DNA from: Rhodoferax koreense
GTDB lineage: Bacteria > Pseudomonadota > Gammaproteobacteria > Burkholderiales > Burkholderiaceae_C
DNA length: 64,000 nt
Assembly (NCBI RefSeq): GCF_001955695.1
Contig: NZ_CP019236.1
Coordinates: forward strand, 4,464,001 to 4,528,000
Direction of reading: 5' to 3'
Each line of letters starts with the position of its first letter. The first letter of the stretch is position 1. Made by a program: the position numbers and the translations under genes. The notes under the pieces were generated by a model. The model saw nothing but the letters and a program-made list of their open reading frames with translations, ran no database searches and was not told the origin of the DNA. Shown here in pieces: positions 18,216-27,473 of the stretch.

Positions 18216-19289
18216 CTAGGTCGCTTCAAGCAGCTTGCGCACCGGCGTCGGCAAGCCGAAGTCGGCCCAGCGTGCGGCCTCCACCCATTGGCCGTTGGCG
18301 CCGGGCGCCACGCCATCCGGCCACGCCACCCGCACCGGATGCAGGAACAGGTCCTTGTGGGTCAACACGTGCAGGAATGCGGGCAGGTCTTCCACACCGC
18401 CCTCTTGCGCCAGCCCGATGGCCTCGCGGCTGGCGAACACCGGCAGGCAGAACAGGCCGGCCCAGACGCCCGCGTCGGGGCGGCGTTCGAGCCACACCCG
18501 GCCCTGTGCATCCCGCGCCCAGAGCAGCCACCAGGATTCGGTGCTGCGCTTGAGCTTTTTCGTCTTCACCGGAAACCGCGTCGGATCGCCCGAGCGATGG
18601 CCGACACAGACTTCGCGCAACGGGCACAACAGGCAGGACGGGTTGCGCGCCAGGCAGATGGTGGCGCCCAGGTCCATCAGCCCCTGGGTATAGCGCGGCA
18701 TGGCCACGGCGAGGTCGTCGAGCGGCAACAGTGCGGTGGCTCGGTCCCACAACGCACGCTCGTTGCTGGCCACCGAAAGGTCGGCGTCGAAGCCGAGTAC
18801 CCGTGTCAACACCCGTTTCACATTGCCATCGAGGATGGCCGCGCGTTCGCCGTAACAGAACGACGCTATGGCCGCAGCGGTGGAGCGGCCGATACCGGGC
18901 AGCGTCTGCAATTCGGCCGCCGTGCCCGGGAACTGGCCACCATGCAAAGCCACGACCTGCTGCGCGCATTTATGCAGGTTGCGGGCGCGGCTGTAGTAGC
19001 CGAGACCGGCCCACAACACCAGCACCTCGTCCTGCTGCGCGGCCGCCAGGGACGCCACGTCCGGGAAGCGGTTCAGGAAACGCGGAAAGTATTCGAGCAC
19101 CGCGCTGACCTGGGTCTGCTGCAGCATGATCTCGGACAGCCAGACGCGGTACGGGTCCACGGTGTTCTGCCAAGGCAGGCTGTGGCGACCATGGCTGGCT
19201 TGCCAGTGCACCACGCGATCGGCGACCGAGCCGGCTGCGCGGTCCTCCGCCACGCCGGGCAATACGGCCGGCAGGATATCGTCGCTCAT
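18216..19289 (-). CDS. mutY: A/G-specific adenine DNA glycosylase
   Basis: Removes adenine mispaired with 8-oxoguanine. The 357-residue product has the helix-hairpin-helix region LPGIGRSTAAAIASFCYGE with the following conserved Asp (AAILDGNVKRV). The N-terminal catalytic Glu lies in WLSEIMLQQTQ. The [4Fe-4S] cysteines are spaced C-X6-C-X2-C-X5-C (CLARNPSCLLCPLREVC). A NUDIX-like C-terminal 8-oxoG recognition domain begins about residue 240. The start MSDDILPAV overlaps the stop of the upstream dynamin-like gene in an ATGA junction, implying coupled translation. Its partner enzyme mutM lies on the other side of that gene. Confidence 0.96.
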   Translation of the reverse strand: MSDDILPAVLPGVAEDRAAGSVADRVVHWQASHGRHSLPWQNTVDPYRVWLSEIMLQQTQVSAVLEYFPRFLNRFPDVASLAAAQQDEVLVLWAGLGYYSRARNLHKCAQQVVALHGGQFPGTAAELQTLPGIGRSTAAAIASFCYGERAAILDGNVKRVLTRVLGFDADLSVASNERALWDRATALLPLDDLAVAMPRYTQGLMDLGATICLARNPSCLLCPLREVCVGHRSGDPTRFPVKTKKLKRSTESWWLLWARDAQGRVWLERRPDAGVWAGLFCLPVFASREAIGLAQEGGVEDLPAFLHVLTHKDLFLHPVRVAWPDGVAPGANGQWVEAARWADFGLPTPVRKLLEAT

Positions 19290-21244
19290 GGCGAAGCCTC
19301 GGGGGCGGCCTGGTCCTGCAGCGCCACGCCGGTGGAGACGAAGTAGGACGTCAGCAATTGCAGACGCGTTTCCAGCTGGCCGAGCACAGCCTCCTGGCTT
19401 TCGATCTCGGCCACGCGTTCGTCGAGGCCGCCGGCCGCCTGCTGGATGCGGTCGATGGCCTCGATGCGCCGCCCGAAGCTGGTGCGCCGCTCCTGCAACT
19501 GCGCTTCCAGCTGGCCGGCCGCGGTCTTGCTCCACAGCTCCACCTCGGCGAATGCCGCCTCATAGACGGCGCGCAGCCGTGTCGCCAGCGCCCGCACCAG
19601 CCGGTCGGCGAATTCGGGCTGGGCCATGCGCAGCGCGTGCCCCAGCCCGAGATATCGCAGGTGACCTTGTTCGATCTGCTGCAGTTCCTTGTCGAAGCGC
19701 ATGACGTCGGGCTCGGCGGGGGCCTGCAGCGAAAAGCCGTATTCCGCGTTGAGCTGGCGGAAGGTGGCGGCCAGCATGCTCTGGATCTCGAGGCTGTGGG
19801 CGCGCGCGCGGTCCAGGTTGCCGCGCAGCCGGGTGAAAGTCTCGGCGTAGATGCCTTTCATGCCGAGCTTGAGCCCGGGCCGCTGCAGCGCGGTGGCCAG
19901 CGCCATCATCTCGGCCTTGAGCGCGCGGCTGCCGAGCAGGCCGAACACTTCGCCCAGCAGCTTGTGCTGCACCGAACGCACGGCGTGGATCTTGGCGTTG
20001 CCGATGTCGAATTCAAGCTTCTCCTGCTCGATGCGCTGCCGCATGTTCTTGATGACGGCCGTGTTCTTGCCGCCCAGGCCCTGCAGTTCTATCTTCTGCT
20101 CGGAGAGTTCGCGCCGGCGCATCTGGATCACGCGGCCGGTCTCCAGGCGTAGCTCGGCGATGCCGCGCGACACCGTGGCGCGCAGGATGTTCTGCCGCTC
20201 GCCAAGGATGCCCTGGCCCAGCAGCTGTTCGAGCGCGGGCAGGCCGCTGGCCTGCAGCAACGCGTCGTCGGCACTGATCTTGGCCAGCAGGCCCTTCTGG
20301 GCCGACACCGCCATCACACGTTCGGCCGGCAGGCCGAGGATGGCGGCGGAAGCGGCCCGCTGCCGGTCGATCTCGCGCGCGATCTGCTCGGGGGTGCTGA
20401 GCGCGTCCCACAAGGTGTCGATCTTGTTGAGCACCACCACGCGCGCGTTGTCGTGTGTGGCCTCGCCGCTCAGGTGTTCGCGCCACACCGCCATGTCGGA
20501 TCGGGTCACGCCCGCATCGGCGGCCAGGATGAAAACCACGGCATGCGCCTGGGCGATCAGGTTGATGGTGAGTTCGGGCTCGGCGCCGACGGCGTTCAGC
20601 CCCGGCGTATCCAGGATCACCAGGCCCTGCTGCAGCAGCGGATGGGCGATGTTCACCAGCGCATGGCGCCAGCGCGGCACTTCCACCTGGCCGGCCGCAT
20701 CGGCGATGGGGTTGTCGTCGGGCAGGTCGTCGTGCCAGAAACCGAGCGCGCGGGCCTCGTCGATCGGCACGCGCCGCACCTCGGTGACCTTGGTCAACGC
20801 ACCCGCGAGCTGCGCCGGATCGTGCACGTCCAGCGCCACCTCCGTCCATTCCTCGGGCGCGAGGCGCCAGTCCATCAGCGAGCGGGTGTCCAGCCGCGAG
20901 GTGATGGGCAGCAGGCGCAGGCTGGCCGGCAAAGCCGGGTCGAAGCCGAGTTCGGTCGGGCACATGGTGGTGCGGCCCGCGCCGGCCGGCATGATGCGCC
21001 GGCCGTAAGTCGCGAAGAACAGCGCGTTGATCAGCTCCGACTTGCCGCGCGAGAATTCGGCGACGAAGGCGACGCTGACCTTGTCGCTGCGCATCTGATC
21101 CTCGAGTCGGCGCAGTCGATCCTGCACCGCCGCGTCCAGCAGTGCGTGCTCCTTCATCCAGGCCGACAGCAGCTTGAGACGCAACGCGAACTCGCGCCGC
21201 CACGCGCCGTACTGGCCGAATTGCTCGTTGAAGGAAGTCGCCAC
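19286..21244 (-). CDS. Bacterial dynamin-like GTPase between mutY and mutM
   Basis: Large GTPase of the dynamin superfamily, predicted to act on membranes; substrate and role unknown. Numbered from a GTG start (652 residues), the GTPase motifs are G1 AEFSRGKSE (62-70), a G2-like Thr in GRTTMCPTELG, G3 DTPG (212-215) and G4 NKID (273-276). The rest is largely helical with coiled-coil-prone stretches at about 385-440 and 575-640. No membrane helix is obvious. The GTG start is preceded by AAAGAG; another GTG at 21304 would add 20 residues. The gene overlaps mutY by 4 bp and follows mutM across roughly 100 bp, all on one strand. Confidence 0.85.
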   Translation of the reverse strand: MATSFNEQFGQYGAWRREFALRLKLLSAWMKEHALLDAAVQDRLRRLEDQMRSDKVSVAFVAEFSRGKSELINALFFATYGRRIMPAGAGRTTMCPTELGFDPALPASLRLLPITSRLDTRSLMDWRLAPEEWTEVALDVHDPAQLAGALTKVTEVRRVPIDEARALGFWHDDLPDDNPIADAAGQVEVPRWRHALVNIAHPLLQQGLVILDTPGLNAVGAEPELTINLIAQAHAVVFILAADAGVTRSDMAVWREHLSGEATHDNARVVVLNKIDTLWDALSTPEQIAREIDRQRAASAAILGLPAERVMAVSAQKGLLAKISADDALLQASGLPALEQLLGQGILGERQNILRATVSRGIAELRLETGRVIQMRRRELSEQKIELQGLGGKNTAVIKNMRQRIEQEKLEFDIGNAKIHAVRSVQHKLLGEVFGLLGSRALKAEMMALATALQRPGLKLGMKGIYAETFTRLRGNLDRARAHSLEIQSMLAATFRQLNAEYGFSLQAPAEPDVMRFDKELQQIEQGHLRYLGLGHALRMAQPEFADRLVRALATRLRAVYEAAFAEVELWSKTAAGQLEAQLQERRTSFGRRIEAIDRIQQAAGGLDERVAEIESQEAVLGQLETRLQLLTSYFVSTGVALQDQAAPEASP

Positions 21245-21344
21245 TAGTGCGTGCTCTTTGTCGTAATTGGAAACATCTCGGCAAAATATAGCAGTGTTAG
21301 GCACACCCCCAGGCTTGCACCGCCCCCCGACGCGCGGCCTCGAT

Positions 21345-22160
21345 TCAGCGCTTCTGGCATTGCGGGCAGAAGTAAGTGGAGCGCTGGCCCTGGCGCAGCT
21401 GCTGGATCGGCGTGGCGCAGACGCGGCAGGGCTCGCCGTGGCGGTCGTAGACCATGGCTTCCAGTTGGAAATAGCCGCTCTGGCCCTGGGCGTTGGAGAA
21501 GTCGCGCAGCGTGCTGCCTCCCTTGTGCACGGCGCGTGTCAGCACTTCGCGGATTGCCGCATGCAGCCTGGCCATGCGCGGCCCGCTGATGGCGGCGGCG
21601 CGCACCGTGGGGCGTATGCCGGCCATGAACAAGGCTTCCGAGGCATAGATGTTGCCCACGCCGACCACCACCTCGCCCGCCAGCAGGACCTGCTTGATCG
21701 TCGACTGGCGTGCGCGCAGCCCGGCCTGGAAAGCCTTCAGGTCGAAGGCCTCGCCGAGCGGCTCCACGCCGAGGCGGCCGAGCAGTTTCTGCGCGTTCTG
21801 CGCGGTCTCGCTCTCGGCATAGACCACGGCACCGAAACGGCGCGGGTCGTTCAGGCGCAAGGTGCCGCGGCTGGTGACCAGATCGAAATGGTCATGGGCG
21901 CCCGGCGCCGGCTGCTGCGCGGCGAAACTCAGGCTGCCCGACATGCCGAGATGGACCAGCAGCAGGCCGCGGCTCAGGTCGAGCAGCAGGTATTTGCCGC
22001 GCCGGCGCACGCCGAGCACCTGGCGGCCGATCAGGTCGTCAGGGTCGACGCCGAGGGCCCAGCGCAGCGGCTTGCCGAGGTGGGCTTCGAAGATTTCGGC
22101 GCCTGCGATGCGGTCGGCAAAACTCAGGCGGGTGACTTCGACTTCGGGTAGTTCGGGCAT
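21345..22160 (-). CDS. mutM: Formamidopyrimidine/8-oxoguanine DNA glycosylase
   Basis: Excises 8-oxoguanine and formamidopyrimidines and nicks the strand. The 271-residue product begins [12 protein letters not shown]: mature N-terminal Pro is the nucleophile and the next Glu is catalytic. Lys56 in RGKYLLLDL matches the conserved beta-strand lysine. The helix-two-turn-helix region reads [12 protein letters not shown]. The C-terminal zinc finger has CRVC and CPQC pairs. The start was set at the obligatory MPELPE, although the frame is open 23 codons upstream. With mutY, two enzymes of the GO system sit in one cluster around a dynamin-like gene. Confidence 0.97.
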   Translation of the reverse strand: MPELPEVEVTRLSFADRIAGAEIFEAHLGKPLRWALGVDPDDLIGRQVLGVRRRGKYLLLDLSRGLLLVHLGMSGSLSFAAQQPAPGAHDHFDLVTSRGTLRLNDPRRFGAVVYAESETAQNAQKLLGRLGVEPLGEAFDLKAFQAGLRARQSTIKQVLLAGEVVVGVGNIYASEALFMAGIRPTVRAAAISGPRMARLHAAIREVLTRAVHKGGSTLRDFSNAQGQSGYFQLEAMVYDRHGEPCRVCATPIQQLRQGQRSTYFCPQCQKR

Positions 22161-22302
22161 CTTGGGCGTTGCGGCAGACCGCCGCGGGTGGAAATGGAAG
22201 CGAAGCCATGGTTTGTAAACCCTTGGCAAAGGCAGTGTGAAAAGCCGGTCTATGGCGGTCGGCGCAATGTGTCGGGTATTGCCCTTGGATTATTATGGGT
22301 CG

Positions 22303-24072
22303 ATGAAGCGACTCCAACGATTGGCCTCCCACGGCCTGGCCACACTGGCCCTGGCCGCCAGTGCTACCTGCCTGCAGGCCCAGACCGCACCGGCGAACCC
22401 GACAGCCCCGGCCGACCCTTCGGACCAGCCCATCGTGCATTCGGCGATGACGGCGGAGTTGTTCTACGAATTGCTGCTCGGTGAACTCAATCTCGGCGGC
22501 GGCGACCCGGGCACGGCCTTTTCGCTGATCCTGGATGGCGCACGCAAGGCCAACGACGGCCGGCTCTATCAGCGCGCCGTGGAAATCGCGCTGCAGACCC
22601 GCGCCGGCGATGCCGCGCTGCAGGCCGCCCGCGCCTGGCAGCAGGCCCAGCCGGAGTCGCGCGAGGCCAACCGTTACCTGCTGCAAATCCTCATTCTGCT
22701 AAACCGACCCCAGGAAACACTGGAGCCGCTGCGCAACGACCTGGCCATGGTCGAGCTGATGGAGCGTCCGCTGGCATTCGCCTCGATCCCGCGCACCTAT
22801 TCCCGCGTCACGGACAAGCAGTCCGCCGCGACCGTGGTCGAACAGGCCCTGGGCGCCTACCTGCAGGACCCGGCGGTCGGCGCCTCGGCCTGGACCACCG
22901 TCGGCCGCATGCGGTTGATGGCCGGCGACACCTCGGGCGCGCTCGAAGCGGCGCGCCGCGCCCAGGCGATCGACGCCCGGTCCGACGGCCCGGTGCTGCT
23001 GGCGCTGGAGATGATGGGCCCGAAGACACCTTTGGCCGAATTGCTGGTCAAGCAGTACTTCGAGGCTGGCAAACCCGCACCGGAACTGCGCATGGCTTAT
23101 GCACGCGTGCTGCTGGACGGCATGCGCGCCGCGGAAGCGACCCAGCAACTGGTGTTGCTGACCAAGGAAAAGCCCGATTTCGCCGAAGCCTGGCTCGTGC
23201 TCGGCACGCTGCAGGCGCAGGGCAACGACCCCGCGCCAGCCGAAGCATCCCTGCAGCGTTTCCTGGCATTGGCCCAGGCCCAGCCCACTTCGGAGGAGCG
23301 CAACCGTGGCCTGTCGCAGGCCTACCTGGCCCTGGCCCAGGTGGCCGAGAAGCGCAAGGACTATCCCGCAGCCGAAGCCTGGCTGGGCAAGATCCAGAAT
23401 GCGGAAGACCTGTTCGGCGCGCAGAACCGCCGTGCTTCGCTGCTGGCCAAACAGGGCAAGCTGTCGCAGGCGCGCGCGCTGATCCGCAGCCTGCCGGAGC
23501 GCAATGCCGCCGAGACCCGGCTCAAGCTTTCCGCCGAGGTGCAGTTGCTGCGCGAAGCCAAGGATTACCAGGCCGCTCACGACCTGCTGGCCGCGGCACT
23601 GGCCAAGGATCCGAAGGACGTGGACTTGCTGTACGACCAGGCCATGGTCGCCGAAAAGCTCGACAAGCCTGCCGAGATGGAACGGCTGCTGCGCGAGATC
23701 ATCGCGGTCAAGCCCGATTTCCACCATGCCTACAACGCGCTCGGCTATTCCCTGGCCGATCGCAATGTGCGGCTGCCCGAGGCGCGGCAACTGATCCAGA
23801 AGGCGCTGGAATTCGTGCCGAACGACCCCTTCATTTCCGACAGCCTGGGCTGGGTCGAATTCCGCATGGGCAACAAGGAGGAAGCGCTGCGCATCCTCGA
23901 CCAGGCCTACAAGGCCCAGCCCGATGCCGAGATCGCCGCCCACCTCGGCGAGATTCTGTGGAGCCTGGGCCAGCGCGACCGCGCCGCCGCGATCTGGAAG
24001 GAAGGCCTGCTGCTCAACGCCGACAACGAAACCCTGCAGGAAACCATCAAACGCCTGCGCGTGAAGCTTTGA
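22303..24072 (+). CDS. Exported tetratricopeptide-repeat protein
   Basis: A 589-residue periplasmic or outer-membrane-associated TPR protein. A signal peptide (MKRLQRLASHGLATLALAASATCLQA) is followed by a Pro/Ala linker and then many helical pairs. Clear TPR units lie near the C-terminus (HHAYNALGYSLADRN..., PFISDSLGWVEFRMGNKEEALRILDQAY, AEIAAHLGEILWSLGQRDRA). The arrangement next to lolB suggests a role in envelope biogenesis, and comparable TPR proteins precede lolB in many beta-proteobacteria. The start was set at the signal peptide; the frame is open 22 codons further upstream. Its stop overlaps the TTG start proposed for lolB. Confidence 0.85.
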   Translation: MKRLQRLASHGLATLALAASATCLQAQTAPANPTAPADPSDQPIVHSAMTAELFYELLLGELNLGGGDPGTAFSLILDGARKANDGRLYQRAVEIALQTRAGDAALQAARAWQQAQPESREANRYLLQILILLNRPQETLEPLRNDLAMVELMERPLAFASIPRTYSRVTDKQSAATVVEQALGAYLQDPAVGASAWTTVGRMRLMAGDTSGALEAARRAQAIDARSDGPVLLALEMMGPKTPLAELLVKQYFEAGKPAPELRMAYARVLLDGMRAAEATQQLVLLTKEKPDFAEAWLVLGTLQAQGNDPAPAEASLQRFLALAQAQPTSEERNRGLSQAYLALAQVAEKRKDYPAAEAWLGKIQNAEDLFGAQNRRASLLAKQGKLSQARALIRSLPERNAAETRLKLSAEVQLLREAKDYQAAHDLLAAALAKDPKDVDLLYDQAMVAEKLDKPAEMERLLREIIAVKPDFHHAYNALGYSLADRNVRLPEARQLIQKALEFVPNDPFISDSLGWVEFRMGNKEEALRILDQAYKAQPDAEIAAHLGEILWSLGQRDRAAAIWKEGLLLNADNETLQETIKRLRVKL

Positions 24073-24572
24073 GCGCGCGGTTGTTGCGGTTTTTGCGGCG
24101 CATGCCGATGCTGCTGGCCTGCGCTGCGCTGCTGGCCGGGTGCGCCAATCCCAGGCTGCTGCAACGCGACACGCCCGAGGCCTTCTGGAGTGGCCGGCTC
24201 GCGCTGCAGGTGGAAGACGCGTCCGCACAATCCTTCAGTGCCGGCTTCGAACTCAAGGGCTCCGCGCGGCAGGGCGAGTTGGCGCTTTTCACACCGCTGG
24301 GCGGCACCCTCGCCGTGTTGTCCTGGCAGCCCGGTTCGGCGCAGATGCAGGCCGACGGGAAGACCCGGTCCTTCGACTCCATCGATGCGCTGGTGCAGCA
24401 GGCGACGGGCAGCGTGATACCGGTGGCGGCATTGTTCGACTGGCTCGCCGGCCGCGACACTGCGGTGCCGGGATGGCGCGCCGACCTGTCGCGCCTGGCC
24501 GACGGCCGGGTACAGGCGCACCGCAGCGACCCGCTGCCCGCGGCCGATCTGCGCGTGGTGCTCGAACGATGA
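24069..24572 (+). CDS. lolB: Outer-membrane lipoprotein receptor LolB
   Basis: Receives lipoproteins from LolA and inserts them in the outer membrane. The 167-residue product has a lipoprotein signal ending LLAGC with Cys25 as the lipidated residue, then the LolB fold (FWSGRLALQVED, FELKGSARQGELALFTPLGG). A TTG start overlapping the TPR gene stop (TTGA) is chosen because it gives a signal with Arg residues before the hydrophobic core. The internal ATG at 24102 would leave no positive charge. The ispE start overlaps its stop by 4 bp. The partner lolA is in this window about 14 kb away, beside ftsK. Confidence 0.9.
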   Translation: MSARLLRFLRRMPMLLACAALLAGCANPRLLQRDTPEAFWSGRLALQVEDASAQSFSAGFELKGSARQGELALFTPLGGTLAVLSWQPGSAQMQADGKTRSFDSIDALVQQATGSVIPVAALFDWLAGRDTAVPGWRADLSRLADGRVQAHRSDPLPAADLRVVLER

Positions 24573-25444
24573 AAACGCTGAAGGCCATCTACGACGTCCC
24601 CGCGCCGGCCAAGCTCAACCTGTTCCTGCACATCACCGGCCGGCGCGCCGACGGCTACCACTTGCTGCAGTCGGCCTTCATGCTGATCGACTGGTGCGAC
24701 ACGCTGCATTTCGAACTGCGCAGCGACGGCCGGCTGAGCCGGCAGGACCTCACCACGCCCTTGCCTGCGGACGACCTCGTGCTGCGCGCCGCGCGCCTGC
24801 TGCAGGCCGCGGGCCGGACTTCGCTCGGGGCCGACATCGGCATCGAGAAAAGGGTGCCGGCGCAGGCCGGCATGGGCGGCGGCTCATCGGACGCCGCATC
24901 GACACTGCTCGCTTTGAATCGGCTGTGGGGCCTCGACATGCCGCTTTCGCGGCTCGAAACCCTGGGCCTGCAGCTCGGCGCCGACGTTCCGTTTTTTTTG
25001 CGTGGCCGCAACGCCTGGGTCGAGGGAATTGGTGAGAGAATCACGCCCGTTGTGTTGCCGCCCGGCAAATTTCTGGTGGTCAAGCCGCAGGACGGATTGG
25101 AGACCAGAACGATTTTTTCGGATGACGGGCTAAAACGCGATTCTGCTAGTGCTATAATCACAGGCTTTGCTGCACACCCTTATCACTTCGGTGAAAACGA
25201 CTTGCAGCCGGTAGCCGAAAGGCTCTGTCCTGCTTTATCGCAAGCCCTGATTTGGCTTGCAGGCAAAGGCCTTAAAGGCAGGATGACCGGCTCAGGAAGT
25301 GCGGTGTTTGCGCACATGTCGACAGGTGATGCTGGCGAGGCCGACGACATCGATGTGTCGGATGCCGACAGCCGGTGGCAGGTTCGCAAGTGCAGCAATA
25401 TGGCGGCTCATCCTCTGTTAGGTTGGGCCACCAGCGATGGTTAA
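24569..25444 (+). CDS. ispE: 4-diphosphocytidyl-2-C-methyl-D-erythritol kinase
   Basis: GHMP-family kinase in the non-mevalonate isoprenoid pathway. The 291-residue product carries PAPAKLNLFLHITGRRADGYH at the N-terminus, the ATP-binding loop PAQAGMGGGSSDAAS, and the C-terminal GHMP motif RMTGSGSAVFAH. The start overlaps the lolB stop (ATGA). The last third is less GC-rich than the rest and contains an extended -10 promoter reading out toward tRNA-Gln and prs. Its final stretch therefore serves both as coding sequence and as promoter and leader DNA. Confidence 0.96.
   Translation: MKTLKAIYDVPAPAKLNLFLHITGRRADGYHLLQSAFMLIDWCDTLHFELRSDGRLSRQDLTTPLPADDLVLRAARLLQAAGRTSLGADIGIEKRVPAQAGMGGGSSDAASTLLALNRLWGLDMPLSRLETLGLQLGADVPFFLRGRNAWVEGIGERITPVVLPPGKFLVVKPQDGLETRTIFSDDGLKRDSASAIITGFAAHPYHFGENDLQPVAERLCPALSQALIWLAGKGLKGRMTGSGSAVFAHMSTGDAGEADDIDVSDADSRWQVRKCSNMAAHPLLGWATSDG
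25150..25158 (+). promoter_or_regulatory. Extended -10 promoter inside ispE for tRNA-Gln and prs
   Basis: TGC-TATAAT gives a perfect -10 hexamer with the TG extension, which can work without a good -35; none is visible at 17 bp. It lies about 370 bp before tRNA-Gln, within the ispE coding region. Perfect TATAAT is rare in such GC-rich DNA. Confidence 0.6.
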
Positions 25445-25525
25445 TGTGAAAACTTTTATCATTGAGGCTGCACTGCAGCTTCATAAAAGTTAAATGGTCG
25501 GTCGTGTTTCACGGTCGACCCGTGT

Positions 25526-25602
25526 AGGGGAGTCGCCAAGTTGGTTAAGGCACTGGATTTTGATTCCAGCATGCGAAGGTTCGAATCCTTCTTCCCCTGC
25601 CA
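25526..25602 (+). tRNA. tRNA-Gln (TTG anticodon)
   Basis: A 77-nt cloverleaf with CCA encoded. The acceptor is AGGGGAG/TTCCCCT, the anticodon stem CTGGA/TCCAG with loop TTTTGAT (anticodon TTG), and the T loop TTCGAAT. Discriminator base G73 fits glutamine tRNAs. It lies between ispE and prs, a conserved beta-proteobacterial arrangement. Confidence 0.97.
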
Positions 25603-25614
25603 AATATGTTCGAC

Positions 25615-25646
25615 GGGTGGTGCGTACTTCGAAGAGTACGCCACCC
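25615..25646 (+). promoter_or_regulatory. Strong hairpin between tRNA-Gln and prs
   Basis: GGGTG-GT-GCGTACT-TCGAAG-AGTACGC-CACCC forms 5+7 bp with a two-base bulge and a 6-nt loop. It has no U-tract, so it is not a standard terminator. It begins 12 nt after the tRNA and 79 nt before prs. It could set the 3' processing boundary of the tRNA or protect the 5' end of prs mRNA. Confidence 0.6.
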
Positions 25647-25693
25647 ATGTTGGTTGAACGTACAGGCACAGCTTCTTCATCGCCGGATCCCTC

Positions 25694-26668
25694 ATGCAGG
25701 CTAATCACACCGACTTCATGGTTTTCACGGGCAATGCCAATCCAGGCATGGCCGCTGAAATCGCCCAACATCTGGGTATCGCGCTGGGCGCTGCAAGCGT
25801 AGGCCGCTTCTCCGATGGTGAAGTCACTGTCGAGATCAACCAGAACGTGCGGGCCCGCGACGTTTTCGTGGTGCAAAGCACCTGCGCGCCGACCAATGAA
25901 AACCTGATGGAGCTGCTGATCATGGTCGATGCGCTCAAGCGCGCCTCGGCCGAACGCATCAGCGCCGTGATCCCCTACTTCGGCTACGCCCGGCAGGATC
26001 GCCGCCCGCGTTCGGCCCGGGTGCCGATCACGGCCAAGGTGGTGGCCAACATGCTGCAGGCCGTGGGCGTGGACCGCGTGCTGACGATGGACCTGCATGC
26101 CGACCAGATCCAGGGCTTCTTCGACATTCCGGTCGACAACATCTATGCCTCGCCGGTACTGCTGGGCGACCTGCGCCAGAAGAACTATGAGGACCTGATC
26201 GTGGTTTCGCCCGACGTCGGCGGTGTGGTGCGTGCGCGTGCGCTGGCCAAGCAGCTCGGCTGCGACATGGCCATCATCGACAAGCGCCGTCCCAAGGCCA
26301 ACGTCAGCGAAGTCATGCATGTGATCGGCGAGATCGAAGGCCGCAACTGCGTGATCATGGATGACATGATCGACACCGCCGGTACGCTGGTGAAGGCCGC
26401 CGAGGTGCTGAAGGAGCGCGGCGCCAAGAAGGTCTATGCGTATTGCACGCACCCGATCTTCTCCGGCCCGGCCATCGAACGTATCACCCAGGGCTCGGCC
26501 CTGGACGAGGTGGTGGTCACTAACACCATTCCGCTCAGCGATGCTGCAGCGGCATGCAAGAAAATCCGTCAACTCACCGTGGCCCCGCTGATCGGCGAAA
26601 CGATCCAGCGCATTGCCAACGGCGAGTCGGTGATGAGTTTGTTCTCGGACCAGGACAACCTGTTCTGA
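25694..26668 (+). CDS. prs: Ribose-phosphate pyrophosphokinase (PRPP synthetase)
   Basis: Makes PRPP from ribose-5-phosphate and ATP for purine, pyrimidine, His, Trp and NAD synthesis. The 324-residue product includes [20 protein letters not shown], the flexible-loop/ATP region [19 protein letters not shown], and [13 protein letters not shown]. The PRPP-binding loop is [20 protein letters not shown]. No strong ribosome-binding site precedes the ATG. Transcription probably comes from the promoter in ispE, reading through tRNA-Gln. A terminator follows immediately. Confidence 0.98.
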   Translation: MQANHTDFMVFTGNANPGMAAEIAQHLGIALGAASVGRFSDGEVTVEINQNVRARDVFVVQSTCAPTNENLMELLIMVDALKRASAERISAVIPYFGYARQDRRPRSARVPITAKVVANMLQAVGVDRVLTMDLHADQIQGFFDIPVDNIYASPVLLGDLRQKNYEDLIVVSPDVGGVVRARALAKQLGCDMAIIDKRRPKANVSEVMHVIGEIEGRNCVIMDDMIDTAGTLVKAAEVLKERGAKKVYAYCTHPIFSGPAIERITQGSALDEVVVTNTIPLSDAAAACKKIRQLTVAPLIGETIQRIANGESVMSLFSDQDNLF

Positions 26669-26684
26669 TCCGCGGCAAAAAGTG

Positions 26685-26732
26685 AGCCTGCGGGCGCGCC
26701 TCCGAAGTGGGGACGGCGCCGCGGGCTTTTTT
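26685..26732 (+). terminator. Rho-independent terminator after prs
   Basis: AGCCTGCGG pairs with CCGCGGGCT (one G-U pair), possibly extended by an inner GC-rich stem, and is followed by TTTTTT. It lies 17 bp after the prs stop and before rplY, so rplY expression depends on read-through or on its own promoter. Confidence 0.8.
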
Positions 26733-26779
26733 CAAAACGAAGTGACATTGGTCGCGATGCACTTCCACAGGAGTTGATT

Positions 26780-27433
26780 ATGAAATTCGTCGCTTTTGAG
26801 CGCACATCGCAGGGCACGGGTGCGAGCCGCCGTCTCCGCATCACCGGCCGTACCCCCGGCATCGTCTACGGCGGCGCCAACGAGGCCACCCGCATCGAGT
26901 TGGACCACAACGCCTTGTGGCACGCCATCAAGAAGGAAGCCTTCCACGCCAGCATCCTGGACATGGAAATCAACGGCACCGTGAGCAAGGTTCTGTTGCG
27001 CGACGTGCAGATGCACCCGTACAAGCAACTGATCCAGCACATCGACTTCCAGCGCGTCGAAGCCAACACCAAGCTCACGATGAAGGTGCCACTGCATTAC
27101 AGCGGTGAGGAAGAGTCCGATGCCTTCAAGGTCGACCACTGCCTGATCACCCACGTGCTGACCGAGCTGCAAGTCACCTGCATGCCGGGTGACCTGCCTG
27201 AATTCATCGCCGTCGACCTGACCGGCCTGAAGAAGGGCGCCTCCCTGCACGTCAAGGACATCACGCTGCCCAAGGGCGTGACGGCCTTGGTCAAGGGCAA
27301 GGAAAACCCCGTGCTGGTGTCCGTGGTGGCCAAGGCCGAAGAAGTGGAACCGGATCCTGCAGCCGCTGCTGCCGCCGCCGCTCCCGCAGCCAAGGGCGGC
27401 AAGCCCGCTGCCAAGACCCCGGCCAAGAAGTAA
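26780..27433 (+). CDS. rplY: 50S ribosomal protein bL25, long (CTC/TL5) form
   Basis: Binds 5S rRNA in the large subunit. The 217-residue product has the N-terminal L25 domain (FERTSQGTGASRRLRITGRTPGIVYGG) and the C-terminal beta-domain of general stress protein CTC. An Ala/Pro/Lys tail follows (AAAAAAPAAKGGKPAAKTPAKK). The ATG is preceded by AGGAG at ideal spacing; an in-frame TTG two codons upstream is not needed. It is bracketed by terminators and lies between prs and pth, a conserved order. Confidence 0.97.
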   Translation: MKFVAFERTSQGTGASRRLRITGRTPGIVYGGANEATRIELDHNALWHAIKKEAFHASILDMEINGTVSKVLLRDVQMHPYKQLIQHIDFQRVEANTKLTMKVPLHYSGEEESDAFKVDHCLITHVLTELQVTCMPGDLPEFIAVDLTGLKKGASLHVKDITLPKGVTALVKGKENPVLVSVVAKAEEVEPDPAAAAAAAAPAAKGGKPAAKTPAKK

Positions 27434-27473
27434 CCTTCTGACCTGCTTGCCGGCCCTGCCGGATCTGCAAAAT

